A stretch of 64,000 nt of DNA from Cytophagales bacterium WSM2-2 (GCA_015472025.1 BNHL01000001.1:3584001-3648000); one strand, 5' to 3'; positions 48,674 to 59,347 are shown, numbered from the stretch's first letter. Notes: generated by a model from the letters alone, not told the origin. A program made the numbers and translations.

Positions 48674-49056
48674 TGAAGACTCTCAAAAGTATTGGCGCTG
48701 TGTTGGCCGGATTGGTAGCTATCTTTTTCTTGTCACATGTGACCGATGTAATACTGGAGAAGACCAGCCTGATGAAGCTCCCCTTTGCCGACAATCCGCT
48801 GTGGGTGATGATCGGGGTGACGATCTACCGCTGTGTATATGTTGTCATCGGCAGCTACATCACAGCGGCACTCGCACCCGGCAAGCCGATGAAGCACTCT
48901 ATAATATTAGGCGCCATCGGTTTTGTGCTCGGCATACTCGGAGCCGTAATGATGTGGCATGAACCCCCGCATTGGTATCCTGTTTCCCTGGTCATCCTGG
49001 GTGTTCCGAGTGCGTGGCTGGGAGGCAAATGGCGCGAATCAAAGTCAGCCGCTTAA
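48673..49056 (+). CDS. small membrane protein, unknown
   Basis: The ATG at 48673 overlaps the VOC stop (TGATG), giving 127 residues; a GTG at 48670 is possible. Membrane segments lie near 5-25, 48-70, 80-98 and 105-122. It contains GSYITAALAPGKPMKHSIILGAIGFVLGILGAVMMW. The family is not recognised. It is the last gene of the ArsR operon. Confidence 0.7.
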   Translation: MKTLKSIGAVLAGLVAIFFLSHVTDVILEKTSLMKLPFADNPLWVMIGVTIYRCVYVVIGSYITAALAPGKPMKHSIILGAIGFVLGILGAVMMWHEPPHWYPVSLVILGVPSAWLGGKWRESKSAA

Positions 49057-49230
49057 AAGCCACCGCGATGAATTGACATAACGGGCGGGTGAATTTTCAT
49101 TATAGAGGGATGAGTGGGGCAGGGATGCTTGCAAAATGCTGTTACCTAAGGCAGTAACAAATGATTAAAGGACGCTGCATTAGTCGGCACATTTATTGTT
49201 AATTTTGATAAGCAAAAACAAACCCTCGCC

Positions 49231-50136
49231 ATGAAAAAAGGAAAAGTTCTCTCATTTATTATCTTACTATGGGCACCCTTGCTGGTACTCGCCCAGAACC
49301 AGCAATATGCTTTTCGTGTACTTGCCAACAAAGGCACGAATGAAGTGAAATCAGGTGATACCTGGCAGCCGTTGAAAACCGGTGTGCAATTGAAAGTAGG
49401 CGATGAATTGAAAATCTCTACTAATGCTTCTGTAGGGCTGGTATCCAGCTCAGGAAAACCTCTTGAAGTGAAAGAAGCTAAAGTCCACAAAGTAGTTGAT
49501 CTGCTCGCCAAAGTTGGAAACAGCCAGAGCGTATTGAACAAATACACTGACTTTATCCTGAGCAGCAATTCAGATGAAGCGAAGAAAAGAAACAGGCTCA
49601 GCGCTACAGGGGCCGTTCACCGCGGTACCGGTGATATTACCATTATGCTCCCCGAAAGCCAGCAAGCCGAAGTTTACAATAACACCGTGATCTTTAGCTG
49701 GCAAGCCGTTTCCAGCAAGGCTCCGTTCGTAGTGACTTTCAAGAACAGGTTTGATGAAGATCTGTTGAAAGTGGAAACCGGGGACATGAAAGTTGAAATA
49801 GACCTGAATAATCCTAAGTTTCAGAATGAATCAATGCTCTTCGTTGAAGTAAAATCGAAAGAAGATGGCAAAGGCAAGTCAGAGCAGAGCGTAATCAAGA
49901 AGATCACTCCGAAACGCCAGGAAGCAGTGAAGGCTGATCTCGGCAAACTCACCGACCTCTCTGAAGAAACTGCATTTAACAAATTTATCCTCGCTAGTTT
50001 CTATGAAGAGAATAAACTCCTCATTGATGCAATGACATGCTATGAACAAGCGATCAAGCTTGATGCAGAAAATCCTACTTACAAAGAAGCTTACGAAGAG
50101 TTTCTGATCAGGAACAAACTGAAGAAAGTGAAGTAA
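49231..50136 (+). CDS. FecR-like and TPR secreted protein
   Basis: The protein is 301 residues long. The signal peptide (about 1-22) is followed by a FecR-like region (about 30-90, WQPLKTGVQLKVGDELKISTNASVGLVSSSGKPLEVKEA). A beta-strand domain (about 120-215) comes next. The C-terminal TPR-like helix pair is AFNKFILASFYEENKLLIDAMTCYEQAIKLDAENPTYKEAYEEFL. FecR domains usually relay signals to TonB receptors or sigma factors; here it lacks a transmembrane anchor and stands alone. An intrinsic terminator follows. Confidence 0.75.
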   Translation: MKKGKVLSFIILLWAPLLVLAQNQQYAFRVLANKGTNEVKSGDTWQPLKTGVQLKVGDELKISTNASVGLVSSSGKPLEVKEAKVHKVVDLLAKVGNSQSVLNKYTDFILSSNSDEAKKRNRLSATGAVHRGTGDITIMLPESQQAEVYNNTVIFSWQAVSSKAPFVVTFKNRFDEDLLKVETGDMKVEIDLNNPKFQNESMLFVEVKSKEDGKGKSEQSVIKKITPKRQEAVKADLGKLTDLSEETAFNKFILASFYEENKLLIDAMTCYEQAIKLDAENPTYKEAYEEFLIRNKLKKVK

Positions 50137-50154
50137 TCGATTTTTAGAATGAAA

Positions 50155-50192
50155 ATAGAGAAAGGGTTGCCAATGGCAGCCCTTTTGTTTTT
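50155..50192 (+). terminator. intrinsic terminator after the FecR/TPR gene
   Basis: AAAGGGTTGCC pairs with GGCAGCCCTTT around the loop AAT and runs into TGTTTTT (50161-50191). Confidence 0.85.
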
Positions 50193-50200
50193 CTGTGGAT

Positions 50201-51040
50201 CTACAAACTTATCTTTTCCCCATCTACAGGAATGAGGGCACGTATCCCTTTCCCCGACAAGATCTTCTTTATTTCATCACGTTTCAAGTCACAGTGATTG
50301 ACCGTTTCCATATGAACAGCAATGACTTTCGTAGATGATAATTTCTCGCTGACTTTCATAACGTCCTCAGCAGTCATCGTGATCGGGTCGCCCTGATCAA
50401 AGCGTGCTGCACCTGCATTCAGTACAGTAAAATCAGGGCGATGTGTAGCAAGCGCCTGTTCCACTTCGGGACACCAGATGGTATCCCCCGCGATGTATAT
50501 TTTTTGATTATTGAATTCAATCACAAAGCCCGAAACATTGCCCATACGTTTACCAATTTCGCCTGTACCATGTTGCCCTCCAGTACGAGTAATCTTCAGA
50601 CCTTTGAATTCAATGGAGCTGTCAATTAAATGCAGGTTAGTGAAACCTTGAGTCGTTAGTGTCTCCTGATCAGTGGACTGACCTATAATGTCGATATTTT
50701 TCGGAAGCAGTTGGCGTGATTTCTCGTCCCAGTGATCACGGTGAGTATGAGTAACGATGACCGCATCAATCGTCTTGAGTTCGCGAGTAAGTTGCTCTTC
50801 TGTGAGCGGTAGATTAATCATGGGAATTCTGAAATTGTTGCGTGTAATTTTTACAGGGTCCATCGAATCTTTAGCACCAAGCATCGGGTCTACAAGTATT
50901 CTGATATTGTTAACCTCCAGAATGAACGTTGCGTGTCTTAAAAAATGAAAAGTCATACTTTTCTTTTTGGCAAATAGATTTGAAAAAGCAAACACACCGG
51001 AAAGAATACCGGTACTCACAATAAATGTTCTTCGATTCAT
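50201..51040 (-). CDS. exported UlaG-like metallo-beta-lactamase-fold hydrolase
   Basis: The protein is 279 residues long. The N-terminus MNRRTFIVSTGILSGVFAFSNLFA looks like a Tat-type signal with an Arg-Arg pair. The MBL domain has the strand MTFHFLRHATFILEVNNIRILVDPML, the zinc motif HTHRDHWD (about 114-121), H156 in TGGQHGTGE, the Asp in IAGDTIWCP, and the last His in AVHMETVNHCD. It is similar to UlaG/MBL lactonases. A Tat signal suggests folding with metal before export. The substrate is uncertain. Confidence 0.85.
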   Translation of the reverse strand: MNRRTFIVSTGILSGVFAFSNLFAKKKSMTFHFLRHATFILEVNNIRILVDPMLGAKDSMDPVKITRNNFRIPMINLPLTEEQLTRELKTIDAVIVTHTHRDHWDEKSRQLLPKNIDIIGQSTDQETLTTQGFTNLHLIDSSIEFKGLKITRTGGQHGTGEIGKRMGNVSGFVIEFNNQKIYIAGDTIWCPEVEQALATHRPDFTVLNAGAARFDQGDPITMTAEDVMKVSEKLSSTKVIAVHMETVNHCDLKRDEIKKILSGKGIRALIPVDGEKISL

Positions 51041-51057
51041 AAAAAATGGTTTTGTGA

Positions 51058-54000
51058 CTAGGCGACAACCTCAAGTGATACATCTTTGATCTTCTTGAAT
51101 TTGGCCATCATCTCATTGACAGGCTTCACTCTGAACTTGCGCGAAAGCAATTCGAGGTTAACCCTTTCCTGATCATCCTGTATTTTCAGATAGAGAGGAC
51201 ATGCCCCACTGAACTCCGTACACAACTTTTCAATTTCGGTGATCAAATCGGAACTGATACTGATCGAGTTCAACCGGATTTGCAAACCTTTGGCCCGTTT
51301 CACGCCAATCTCGTTGAGGAGGTCCATGCTTCGGATCTTGAATTCCAGGCTCAAGTCTCCCCAGGTTTTACGTGAGACATTTCCTTCCACGAACAGGAAA
51401 ATTCCAGGCATGAGGAAGGATTTGTATTTCAGGTAGTCTTCGCTCCATAAAGTGAATTCATACTTCCCGCTGTAGTCCTCTATAGAAAGTTTACCGAAAG
51501 GCTTTCCTGTTTTCGTCAGGCGATGCTCCACGGAAGAAACGATACCTGCTACTTTGCACTCCTTGCCTTCTTTGCTGTTGAGGTCATTAAGTTCAGTCGC
51601 TGGAGTGTTGGTAAACGTCTCCATTTCAAATTTGAAATTGTCCAGCGGATGCCCTGAGATGTATACACCCACAACTTCTTTTTCAAAGTGGAGCTTTTCA
51701 ATTTCAGTGAATGGCTCAATGGGATCAATTTTGGGCTGAGGCATTTGTGTACCTGTACTGCCGCCAAACAAACTTGCCTGAGCGCTCTCGGATTCTTGCT
51801 GCAACTTGGCTGCGTAACGAATTACTTTTTCCGAAAGTGAAATATCTCCGTCTTTGCCTGCAATATATTGCCTGCGGTGGTACTGTGGGAAACAGTCAAA
51901 TGCTCCCGACAGAGCGAGGCATTCAAACGTCTTCTTATTGACAGATCGCTGACTGAGGCGTTTCGCAAAATCAAAGAGATCAGCATAAGGCCCGTGGGCT
52001 TCACGTTCCTGGATGATCGATTCTACAGCAGCATCACCCGTTCCCTTGATGGCGCCCAACCCAAACCGGATCTCTCCTTTCGCATTCACTTCAAAGAAAG
52101 TTCCCGATTCATTGACGTGCGGTCCGAGCACTTCGATATTTTGCTTACGGCATTCTTCAATAAAATAAGTGACGCTATCCAGGTTGCTTTGTGAATGCGT
52201 CAACACGGCAGCCATGTATTCCGCAGGGTAATTTGCTTTCAGGTAAGCAGTGTGATAGGCAACAAGCGAGTAGCAAGTGGAGTGCGACTTATTGAAGGCA
52301 TACTGGGCAAAGGCTTCCCAGTCTTTCCATACTTTTTCAGCAATCCGTTCATCATGACCGTTCTTCTTGCATCCGGCAATGAACTTATCCTTCATCTTGT
52401 CGAGGACGTCCTTTTGCTTTTTACCCATGGCCTTACGGAGCACGTCTGCATCGCCTTTGCTAAAGTCAGCCAGTTTTTGTGAGAGCAACATCACCTGCTC
52501 TTGATAAACCGTAATGCCGTAAGTGTCTTTCAGGAACTCTTCCATCTCCGGAAGGTCATAGCGGATGGCTTCACGTCCATTTTTACGCGCGATAAAGTTC
52601 GGAATGTATTCCATTGGCCCCGGACGATACAAGGCGTTCATCGCAATCAGGTCCTCAAACTTATCCGGCTTCAATCCTTTGAGGTAGTTGATCATCCCTT
52701 CACTTTCAAACTGGAATGTGCCCGTGGTTTCTCCTCGCTGGTAAAGCTGATACGTCTTTAGATCGGTCAATGGAATTTTATCCATGTCGATATCAATACC
52801 TTGCCGCTTCTTGATATTCTTGAGTGCTGTCTTGATGATCGTCAGTGTAGTCAAGCCAAGAAAGTCCATCTTGAGCAACCCCGCGCTCTCTACCACGCTG
52901 TTGTCAAATTGCGTAACAAGCATGCTTGCGTCTTTCGTCATAGACACAGGCACCAGCTTCGTCATATCATCGGGTGTGATGATTACTCCGCAGGCGTGTG
53001 TTCCTGTGTTGCGCAGTGAGCCTTCAAGTATGACCGCTTGCTTGAGCACTTGTGCTTTCAGGTCGGTGCCCTTCAACATGTCGCTGAGCTCCTTTACTTC
53101 TTCGAATGCTTTCTCCAACGTAGTGCCAGGACGCTCAGGCACCATTTTGGCTATCAGGTTGGCTTCGGCCAGTGGAAGTTCCATCACACGAGCGCAGTCG
53201 CGAATGGAAGATTTCGCTGCCATCGTGCCGTAGGTAATAATTTGCGCTACCTGGTTGTGACCGTATTTCTCAATAACATATTTTAAAACCTTGTCGCGGC
53301 CTTCATCATCAAAGTCAATATCAATATCGGGAAGTGAAACGCGGTCAGGGTTTAGGAAACGCTCAAAGAGTAAATCATAAGCGATAGGGTCTACATTCGT
53401 AATCCCAATACAAAAGGCCACAGCGGAACCCGCAGCTGACCCTCGACCCGGCCCAACACTTACGCCCATCTCACGCGCTTTCGAAGTGAAGTCTTGCACG
53501 ATCAGGAAGTAGCCAGGGTACCCGGTTTTCTTGATCGTTTCCAGTTCGAAATCAAGACGCTCTCTTATTTCGTCTGTTATAGCAGGGTATTTTCTCTTAG
53601 CCCCTTCGTAGGCGAGATGTTTCAAGTAGTCGTCTTCCGTGGCAAACTCTTTCGGAATGTCGAATTTGGGAAGAAGTACATTTCGCTTCAGTTCGTACTT
53701 TTCAATTTTATTAACGATCTCACTTACCGTAGTTATCGCTTCCGGCAAATCCCGGAAGAGTAGTTTCATCTCATCCTGCGACTTGATGTAGAATTCGTTG
53801 TTCGGCAGACCATAGCGTGTTCCTCTTCCTTCACCGATAGGTGTCGATTGAAACTCACCTTCCTTGATGCAAAGCAAAACATCGTGGGCGTGAGACTCTT
53901 CCTTCTCCAGGTAAAAACATTCGTTGGCTGCGAAGTATTTTACATTGTGGTTTCTAGCAAACTTCAGCAACGTATCATTCACACGTTCTTCTTCACGCGT

Positions 54001-55248
54001 ACCGTGCCGGTTCAATTCGATATAGAAATCATCAACAAAGGTTTTGTGCCACCATAGAAATGCTTCTTCGGCTTGACGCTCGCCAACGTGCAAGATCAGG
54101 TAGGGGATCTCACTGGATAAGCCACCGGTGGTAGCGATCACACCTTCTCTATACTGCACTACCAACTCTTTGTCGATGCGCGGATAAATTCCGTAAAGAC
54201 CTTCTGTGAATCCGAAAGAACTCAGCTTCGCAAGATTTTCATATCCTTTCTTATTCTTCGCCAATAGCACCTGGTTGTATCTTTTATCAGGAGCATCTTT
54301 TGTAAATTTTAGTTTCTTACGGTCCGTGGAAATATAAAACTCACAACCAACAACGGGTTTGATACCATGCTTAAGCGCTTCACTTACAAATTCGAAAGCG
54401 CCATACATGTTGCCGAAATCTGTCATGGCAAGCGCAGGCAAGTTGAGCTCTTTCGCTTTCCGGATAAGTTTGCTGACATCGGGCGTAGCCTGCAGCACAG
54501 AATATTGCGAGTGCACATGCAAATGACTGAATGGAAACTCTGCCAGATCAGCTATTTCGCCATCCGATGCATAGTCGATGACCTTTCCTTTTTCGCGCTT
54601 GGTGGAATTGCCGGCTTCGAGTTTAGGTTCTTCGTATTCAATTTCCTCGACAAGGGTAGCATCAAAAGGACTGACAACTTTTTTATCGATCAAACCGAAG
54701 AAAGACCTAGCCGTAGCCGCGACATCATAGCTCGCATCGTGGGCATCGTCAAACTTTTTCCCGAAGAGCTTTTCGTGTAGCTCATTAAGCCTTGGCATTT
54801 TCAGTCTGCCACCGATACCGCCCTGAAGCTGACAAAACTCCGTGGAAGCAAGTCCTGTGTCTAATTTTTGAATGGCAAGAAACCCTTCGGTGGGGAGAGA
54901 GCAACGGATCAACTCGGCTCCGATGATGTTGATATCGAATTCGATGTTATGTCCGACCAGCAGTTTTGTATTCGTTAAATCCTTTTCGAGCAGAGCAAGT
55001 ACTTTTTTCAGATCATGCCCTTCCTGCATGGCACGTTGGGTAGAGATGCCATGCACTTGCTCCGATTTGAATGGAATATCGAAGCCTTCCGGTTTAATTA
55101 TATAATTGTGCTGTGATAAAAGCTTTCCCCGTGAGTCATGCAGTTGCCACGCAAGCTGTACCAGGCGTGGCCAGTTGTCAAGGTCGGTAATGGGTGCGGT
55201 CTTGTTGTGCGGAAGGCCAGTGGTCTCCGTGTCGAAAATCAAATACAT
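51058..55248 (-). CDS. dnaE: DNA polymerase III alpha subunit with fused DEDDh proofreading exonuclease
   Basis: The ATG at 55248 gives 1396 residues. Residues 1-180 are a DnaQ-like exonuclease: FDTETTGLP (D-x-E), HNIEFDINIIG and HDASYDVAATA, so all DEDDh residues are present. The PHP domain follows (about 235-440); its metal motif reads TDFGNMYG, where active PHP domains have TDHGN. The polymerase core has GPGRGSAAGSAVAF (about 608) and PDIDIDF (about 655) with the catalytic aspartates. The C-terminal OB-fold is CKVAGIVSSVEHRLTKTGKPFG. This is the replicative polymerase. Proofreading is supplied in cis, and the PHP domain looks inactive. Confidence 0.9.
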   Translation of the reverse strand: MYLIFDTETTGLPHNKTAPITDLDNWPRLVQLAWQLHDSRGKLLSQHNYIIKPEGFDIPFKSEQVHGISTQRAMQEGHDLKKVLALLEKDLTNTKLLVGHNIEFDINIIGAELIRCSLPTEGFLAIQKLDTGLASTEFCQLQGGIGGRLKMPRLNELHEKLFGKKFDDAHDASYDVAATARSFFGLIDKKVVSPFDATLVEEIEYEEPKLEAGNSTKREKGKVIDYASDGEIADLAEFPFSHLHVHSQYSVLQATPDVSKLIRKAKELNLPALAMTDFGNMYGAFEFVSEALKHGIKPVVGCEFYISTDRKKLKFTKDAPDKRYNQVLLAKNKKGYENLAKLSSFGFTEGLYGIYPRIDKELVVQYREGVIATTGGLSSEIPYLILHVGERQAEEAFLWWHKTFVDDFYIELNRHGTREEERVNDTLLKFARNHNVKYFAANECFYLEKEESHAHDVLLCIKEGEFQSTPIGEGRGTRYGLPNNEFYIKSQDEMKLLFRDLPEAITTVSEIVNKIEKYELKRNVLLPKFDIPKEFATEDDYLKHLAYEGAKRKYPAITDEIRERLDFELETIKKTGYPGYFLIVQDFTSKAREMGVSVGPGRGSAAGSAVAFCIGITNVDPIAYDLLFERFLNPDRVSLPDIDIDFDDEGRDKVLKYVIEKYGHNQVAQIITYGTMAAKSSIRDCARVMELPLAEANLIAKMVPERPGTTLEKAFEEVKELSDMLKGTDLKAQVLKQAVILEGSLRNTGTHACGVIITPDDMTKLVPVSMTKDASMLVTQFDNSVVESAGLLKMDFLGLTTLTIIKTALKNIKKRQGIDIDMDKIPLTDLKTYQLYQRGETTGTFQFESEGMINYLKGLKPDKFEDLIAMNALYRPGPMEYIPNFIARKNGREAIRYDLPEMEEFLKDTYGITVYQEQVMLLSQKLADFSKGDADVLRKAMGKKQKDVLDKMKDKFIAGCKKNGHDERIAEKVWKDWEAFAQYAFNKSHSTCYSLVAYHTAYLKANYPAEYMAAVLTHSQSNLDSVTYFIEECRKQNIEVLGPHVNESGTFFEVNAKGEIRFGLGAIKGTGDAAVESIIQEREAHGPYADLFDFAKRLSQRSVNKKTFECLALSGAFDCFPQYHRRQYIAGKDGDISLSEKVIRYAAKLQQESESAQASLFGGSTGTQMPQPKIDPIEPFTEIEKLHFEKEVVGVYISGHPLDNFKFEMETFTNTPATELNDLNSKEGKECKVAGIVSSVEHRLTKTGKPFGKLSIEDYSGKYEFTLWSEDYLKYKSFLMPGIFLFVEGNVSRKTWGDLSLEFKIRSMDLLNEIGVKRAKGLQIRLNSISISSDLITEIEKLCTEFSGACPLYLKIQDDQERVNLELLSRKFRVKPVNEMMAKFKKIKDVSLEVVA

Positions 55249-55421
55249 GTTTTGCAATGTGGTTGCGAGCGTAAAAATAGGACTTACGAACGGCTAACCC
55301 AATTCGTCCCATTTGTGGAAAAAACAATCAGAAATTGGAAATAATTCATTGTTGATAACTCGTAATTAATTGAAAATCAGCCCTAACAATGATTAGGTAC
55401 CCTTTTGGCCAATTGTATAGC

Positions 55422-55547
55422 ATGACTTCTCAAATTCTTATGAAAACGTACTTTAGTCAGCTTTTTGCCTTTATCAGGAAACAATGGTTCCTTTTGATAA
55501 TGGCGGCTACGATCACCTTGATCGTGATTCTGTTCGAGCTGCTCTGA
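55422..55547 (+). CDS. 41-residue single-helix membrane peptide
   Basis: ATG at 55422, TGA at 55545-55547. The sequence has a basic segment (FIRKQW) and then one membrane helix (FLLIMAATITLIVILFELL) ending at the stop. An internal ATG at 55440 would give 35 residues. It lies between the divergent polymerase gene and the sdh promoter. Small membrane peptides of this type are easily missed; coding is supported only by the coherent topology. Confidence 0.45.
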   Translation: MTSQILMKTYFSQLFAFIRKQWFLLIMAATITLIVILFELL

Positions 55548-55633
55548 GAAGATTCCCCCGTTTCAAAAAGTTATCTCCCGTTTTAGTTAAAGTTTAGAAT
55601 GATTTTAAACGGTCATTTTAAACTGTACTGAAA

Positions 55634-55664
55634 TTGTTTGGTAAAGCTTTGGCGAGTATTTTTG
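55634..55664 (+). promoter_or_regulatory. predicted sdhCAB promoter
   Basis: The -33 TTG (55634-55636) and -7 TATTTTTG (55657-55664) have 20 bp between them. The predicted start is near 55668, leaving a leader of about 110 bases. No obvious operator is visible. Confidence 0.55.
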
Positions 55665-55778
55665 GCTCGATTCAAATTTTTTCCAAACCTGAGCTGACTT
55701 ATGAAATGGCCTTCAGCAGATTCTGCCAACCATTCCGGTGGGCCATTCCATGTGATGCTAAACAAAAATGATTAACAC

Positions 55779-56450
55779 ATGAAATGGATTATTGATCTTT
55801 TCACCAGTACCCTTGGAAGAAAACTGATGATGGCTCTTACGGGCTTATTCCTCATCAGCTTTTTGGTAATTCATTGCACCATAAACGCAATGATATTTTT
55901 TAATGACGGTGGCGAGACGTTTTCCTACTGGGGACACTTCATGGGCACCAATCCCATCATCCGCACGTTAGAAATCGGCTTGGTGGCCGGTTTTCTCATT
56001 CACATCATTCAAGGCCTTTTGCTTTGGAAAGCAAATCATGCTGCCCGTCCGGTAAAGTACAGCGTATCAAAAGCTCCTTCCAACAGCACTTGGTATAGCC
56101 GTAGCATGGGTATGCTGGGCACATTGCTTTTATTGTTTTTGATCTTGCACACCTCTCACTTCTGGATTCCTAACCGTACCAACCAGTTCACACAAGGAGA
56201 AGAGTTGCCTCTCTATAAGATGATGTTTGAAGTGTTTTCAAATCCATGGATCGTGTTTTTCTATGTGATTGGATGCGTGTCTTTGTTTTGGCATTTATTG
56301 CATGGTTTTGCCAGTGCATTTCAGTCGCTTGGTTTGAACCATCTAAAATATAATGGGATCATTTCCTTTATAGGTACAGCCTTTTCAATCATTGTGCCGT
56401 TCATCTTCGCCTTGATGCCGATAGCGGTATATTTCAGATGGATAGACTAA
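55779..56450 (+). CDS. sdhC: succinate dehydrogenase cytochrome b subunit
   Basis: The protein is 223 residues long with five predicted membrane helices, typical of the single-subunit anchor of Bacteroidota. Likely haem-ligand His residues are in LVIHCTINAMI (about 28-38), FLIHIIQGLLLW (about 70-81), FLILHTSHFW (about 120-130) and LFWHLLHGFASAFQSLGLNH (about 172-190). It carries electrons from the iron-sulfur subunit to menaquinone. First gene of the operon, 43 bp before sdhA. Confidence 0.9.
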   Translation: MKWIIDLFTSTLGRKLMMALTGLFLISFLVIHCTINAMIFFNDGGETFSYWGHFMGTNPIIRTLEIGLVAGFLIHIIQGLLLWKANHAARPVKYSVSKAPSNSTWYSRSMGMLGTLLLLFLILHTSHFWIPNRTNQFTQGEELPLYKMMFEVFSNPWIVFFYVIGCVSLFWHLLHGFASAFQSLGLNHLKYNGIISFIGTAFSIIVPFIFALMPIAVYFRWID

Positions 56451-56493
56451 GTTCAATAAAAGATTTTTATTCAATTAAGACATCATTGCAACT

Positions 56494-58419
56494 ATGAAGC
56501 TCGAATCAAAAGTTCCCGAAGGGCCGTTGGCCGAAAAGTGGACGAAACATAAATTCAACCTGAAGCTGGTCAATCCTGCCAACAAGAGAAAGTATGATGT
56601 GATTGTTGTCGGTACCGGTCTTGCCGGAGCGTCTGCAGCCGCATCACTCGGAGAGCTTGGATACAATGTTAAGGCATTCTGCTTTCAGGATAGCCCGCGA
56701 AGGGCTCACAGTATTGCTGCCCAGGGAGGTATTAATGCAGCCAAGAATTATCAAAACGATGGTGACAGCGTGTACCGTTTGTTTTATGATACGATCAAAG
56801 GTGGAGACTACCGCGCACGGGAGGCCAATGTATATCGCCTTGCCGAGGTGAGCGTTAATATTATTGACCAATGCGTAGCACAAGGCGTTCCTTTTGCCCG
56901 TGAGTATGGCGGTCTTTTGGCTAACCGTTCATTTGGTGGCGCTCAGGTTTCGAGAACATTCTATGCCCGCGGACAAACGGGACAGCAATTATTGTTGGGT
57001 GCCTATAGCGCACTGAACCGCCAGATTGCCAATGGCAAAGTAAAAATGTACAGTCGTACCGAAATGCTCGATGTGGTAATCGTGGATGGCAAAGCAAGAG
57101 GAATTATCACCCGTGATTTAGTTACAGGAAAAATAGAATCACACAGCGCTCATGCAGTTTTACTTTGCACTGGCGGATACGGAAACGTATTCTACCTTTC
57201 AACCAATGCCAAAGGTTCGAACGTAACAGCCGCCTGGCGTGCACACAAAAAAGGAGCGCTGTTTGGCAATCCTTGCTTCACGCAAATTCACCCCACATGT
57301 ATCCCCGTGTCGGGAGATCATCAGTCCAAGCTAACGTTGATGTCTGAGTCACTTCGTAATGACGGACGCGTTTGGGTTCCCAAAACAGCAGTGAAAGGTC
57401 TTAAGGCAAAAGATGCGAAGACTATTGCTGAAGGAGACCGCGATTACTTCCTGGAAAGGAAATACCCTTCCTTCGGAAACCTGGTGCCGCGTGATGTAGC
57501 GTCACGCAATGCCAAAATGATGTGTGATGAAGGGCGCGGAGTAGGAGCAACCGGCCTCGCAGTATTCCTCGATTTTGCTGACGCGATCAAACGCGATGGA
57601 AAAGACACGATCGCTGCGAAATACGGTAACCTGTTCGATATGTATAAGCAGATCACTGGTGATGACCCTTATGAGATGCCGATGATGATTTATCCTGCGG
57701 TTCACTATACCATGGGTGGTCTTTGGGTTGACTATAATTTAATGACTACGGTTCCGGGATTGTATTCACTGGGTGAAGCTAATTTCTCTGACCATGGTGC
57801 AAACCGCCTCGGAGCAAGCGCGCTGATGCAAGGTTTGGCTGATGGTTATTTTGTGATTCCCTATACTATTGGTGATTATCTGGCCAATATTGGATGGAAC
57901 GATAAAGTTGGAACCGATCACCCGGCATTTAAAGAAGCAATGGACGGTGTTAATTCGCGAGTCAATCAGCTATTGTCGATTAAAGGAAAGAAAACCGTAG
58001 ATGAATTCCATCGGGAACTTGGATTATTGATGTGGGAATACTGTGGCATGTCGCGTAGTGCGGAAGGTTTGAAGACAGCGAAGAAGAAGATTCAAGACCT
58101 GCGAAATGAATTTTGGAAAGACGTAAATGTGCTGGGCAGTGCCAACGAATTAAATATGGAGTTGGAAAAAGCCGGTCGTGTTGCTGATTTCCTCGAACTA
58201 GGAGAGCTCATGGTAGACGATGCATTGAACCGTGGTGAATCCTGTGGAGGGCACTTCCGCGAAGAATCTCAGACTCCTGAAGGCGAAGCACTTCGCAAGG
58301 ATGATGAGTTTACTTATGCCGCAGCTTGGGAGTATAAAGGTGAAAACCAGCAAGAAGCCCTTCACAAAGAAGAGTTGCGTTTTGAAAATGTTAAACTTAC
58401 TCAACGCAGCTACAAATAA
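56494..58419 (+). CDS. sdhA: succinate dehydrogenase/fumarate reductase flavoprotein subunit
   Basis: The protein is 641 residues long. The FAD-binding [20 protein letters not shown] is at about 36-55. The covalent-flavin His is in [15 protein letters not shown] (about 71-85). Substrate-site motifs include the Arg/His pattern of VVLTHP-like IHPTCIP and the late [21 protein letters not shown]. The C-terminal [25 protein letters not shown] is typical. It oxidises succinate or reduces fumarate. It sits in a tight operon with the iron-sulfur gene 31 bp on. Confidence 0.95.
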   Translation: MKLESKVPEGPLAEKWTKHKFNLKLVNPANKRKYDVIVVGTGLAGASAAASLGELGYNVKAFCFQDSPRRAHSIAAQGGINAAKNYQNDGDSVYRLFYDTIKGGDYRAREANVYRLAEVSVNIIDQCVAQGVPFAREYGGLLANRSFGGAQVSRTFYARGQTGQQLLLGAYSALNRQIANGKVKMYSRTEMLDVVIVDGKARGIITRDLVTGKIESHSAHAVLLCTGGYGNVFYLSTNAKGSNVTAAWRAHKKGALFGNPCFTQIHPTCIPVSGDHQSKLTLMSESLRNDGRVWVPKTAVKGLKAKDAKTIAEGDRDYFLERKYPSFGNLVPRDVASRNAKMMCDEGRGVGATGLAVFLDFADAIKRDGKDTIAAKYGNLFDMYKQITGDDPYEMPMMIYPAVHYTMGGLWVDYNLMTTVPGLYSLGEANFSDHGANRLGASALMQGLADGYFVIPYTIGDYLANIGWNDKVGTDHPAFKEAMDGVNSRVNQLLSIKGKKTVDEFHRELGLLMWEYCGMSRSAEGLKTAKKKIQDLRNEFWKDVNVLGSANELNMELEKAGRVADFLELGELMVDDALNRGESCGGHFREESQTPEGEALRKDDEFTYAAAWEYKGENQQEALHKEELRFENVKLTQRSYK

Positions 58420-58450
58420 ATTGCACTTCACAAATCTTAAATAATAAAGG

Positions 58451-59221
58451 ATGAAGATCACACTGAAAGTCTGGAGACAGAAAAACAACAGCACCAAGGG
58501 TGAATTTAAAACGTATGCAGTAGATCACGCTTCGCCTGACATGTCGTTTCTTGAAATGCTGGACGTATTGAATACCAGCCTTATCAAGAAAGGAGAAGAC
58601 CCGATCCACTTCGATCACGATTGTCGTGAAGGGATTTGCGGAATGTGCAGCTTGTATATTAATGGCCGTCCGCATGGACCCTTGCAAACGACTACATGTC
58701 AGTTGCACATGCGAACTTTTAAGGACGGAGAAACAATTACAGTTGAACCATGGCGTGCAAAAGCTTTTCCAGTTATTAAAGACCTCGTAGTGGATCGTAC
58801 TGCGTTTGATCGCATTCAACGTGCAGGTGGTTATATCAGCGTAAATACCGGTGGCGTTCCCGATGCAAACGAAATTCCAATTCCCAAAAAGATTGCGGAT
58901 GAGGCATTTGATGCGGCCGCATGCATTGGGTGCGGAGCTTGTGTAGCCGCATGTAAGAACGCTTCTGCTATGCTGTTCGTCAGCGCTAAAGTATCCCAGT
59001 TAGCCCTTTTGCCTCAGGGCAAAGCCGAGAAAAACGAACGCGTGGAGAAGATGGTTGCTCAAATGGATGCCGAAGGCTTCGGAGCTTGCACCAATACGCG
59101 TGCCTGTGAAGCTGAGTGCCCGAAGGGAATTTCAGTGACCAATATCGCCCGAATGAACCGCGAATATTTCTCTGCTATGCTTGGCAGCTATGAGGTTACA
59201 GTTTCCGGTGGCGGAGACTAA
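58451..59221 (+). CDS. sdhB: succinate dehydrogenase iron-sulfur subunit
   Basis: The protein is 256 residues long. The [2Fe-2S] ligands are in [26 protein letters not shown] (about 58-83). The C-terminal [4Fe-4S]/[3Fe-4S] clusters are in [14 protein letters not shown] (about 158-171) and [15 protein letters not shown] (about 216-230). The first 50 residues show the ferredoxin-like fold, including [12 protein letters not shown]. It completes sdhCAB. No assembly factor is visible nearby. Confidence 0.95.
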   Translation: MKITLKVWRQKNNSTKGEFKTYAVDHASPDMSFLEMLDVLNTSLIKKGEDPIHFDHDCREGICGMCSLYINGRPHGPLQTTTCQLHMRTFKDGETITVEPWRAKAFPVIKDLVVDRTAFDRIQRAGGYISVNTGGVPDANEIPIPKKIADEAFDAAACIGCGACVAACKNASAMLFVSAKVSQLALLPQGKAEKNERVEKMVAQMDAEGFGACTNTRACEAECPKGISVTNIARMNREYFSAMLGSYEVTVSGGGD

Positions 59222-59347
59222 CGGACATTCGCGCAAGTTATTTGCTAATTTATATGGTCAACCAATCACTTTAATGAGTGACTGACTAATCTCCTGTATC
59301 GGGAGATCAAATGCCTCTCTAATTTTAGCGAACACTCCATTAGGCAA

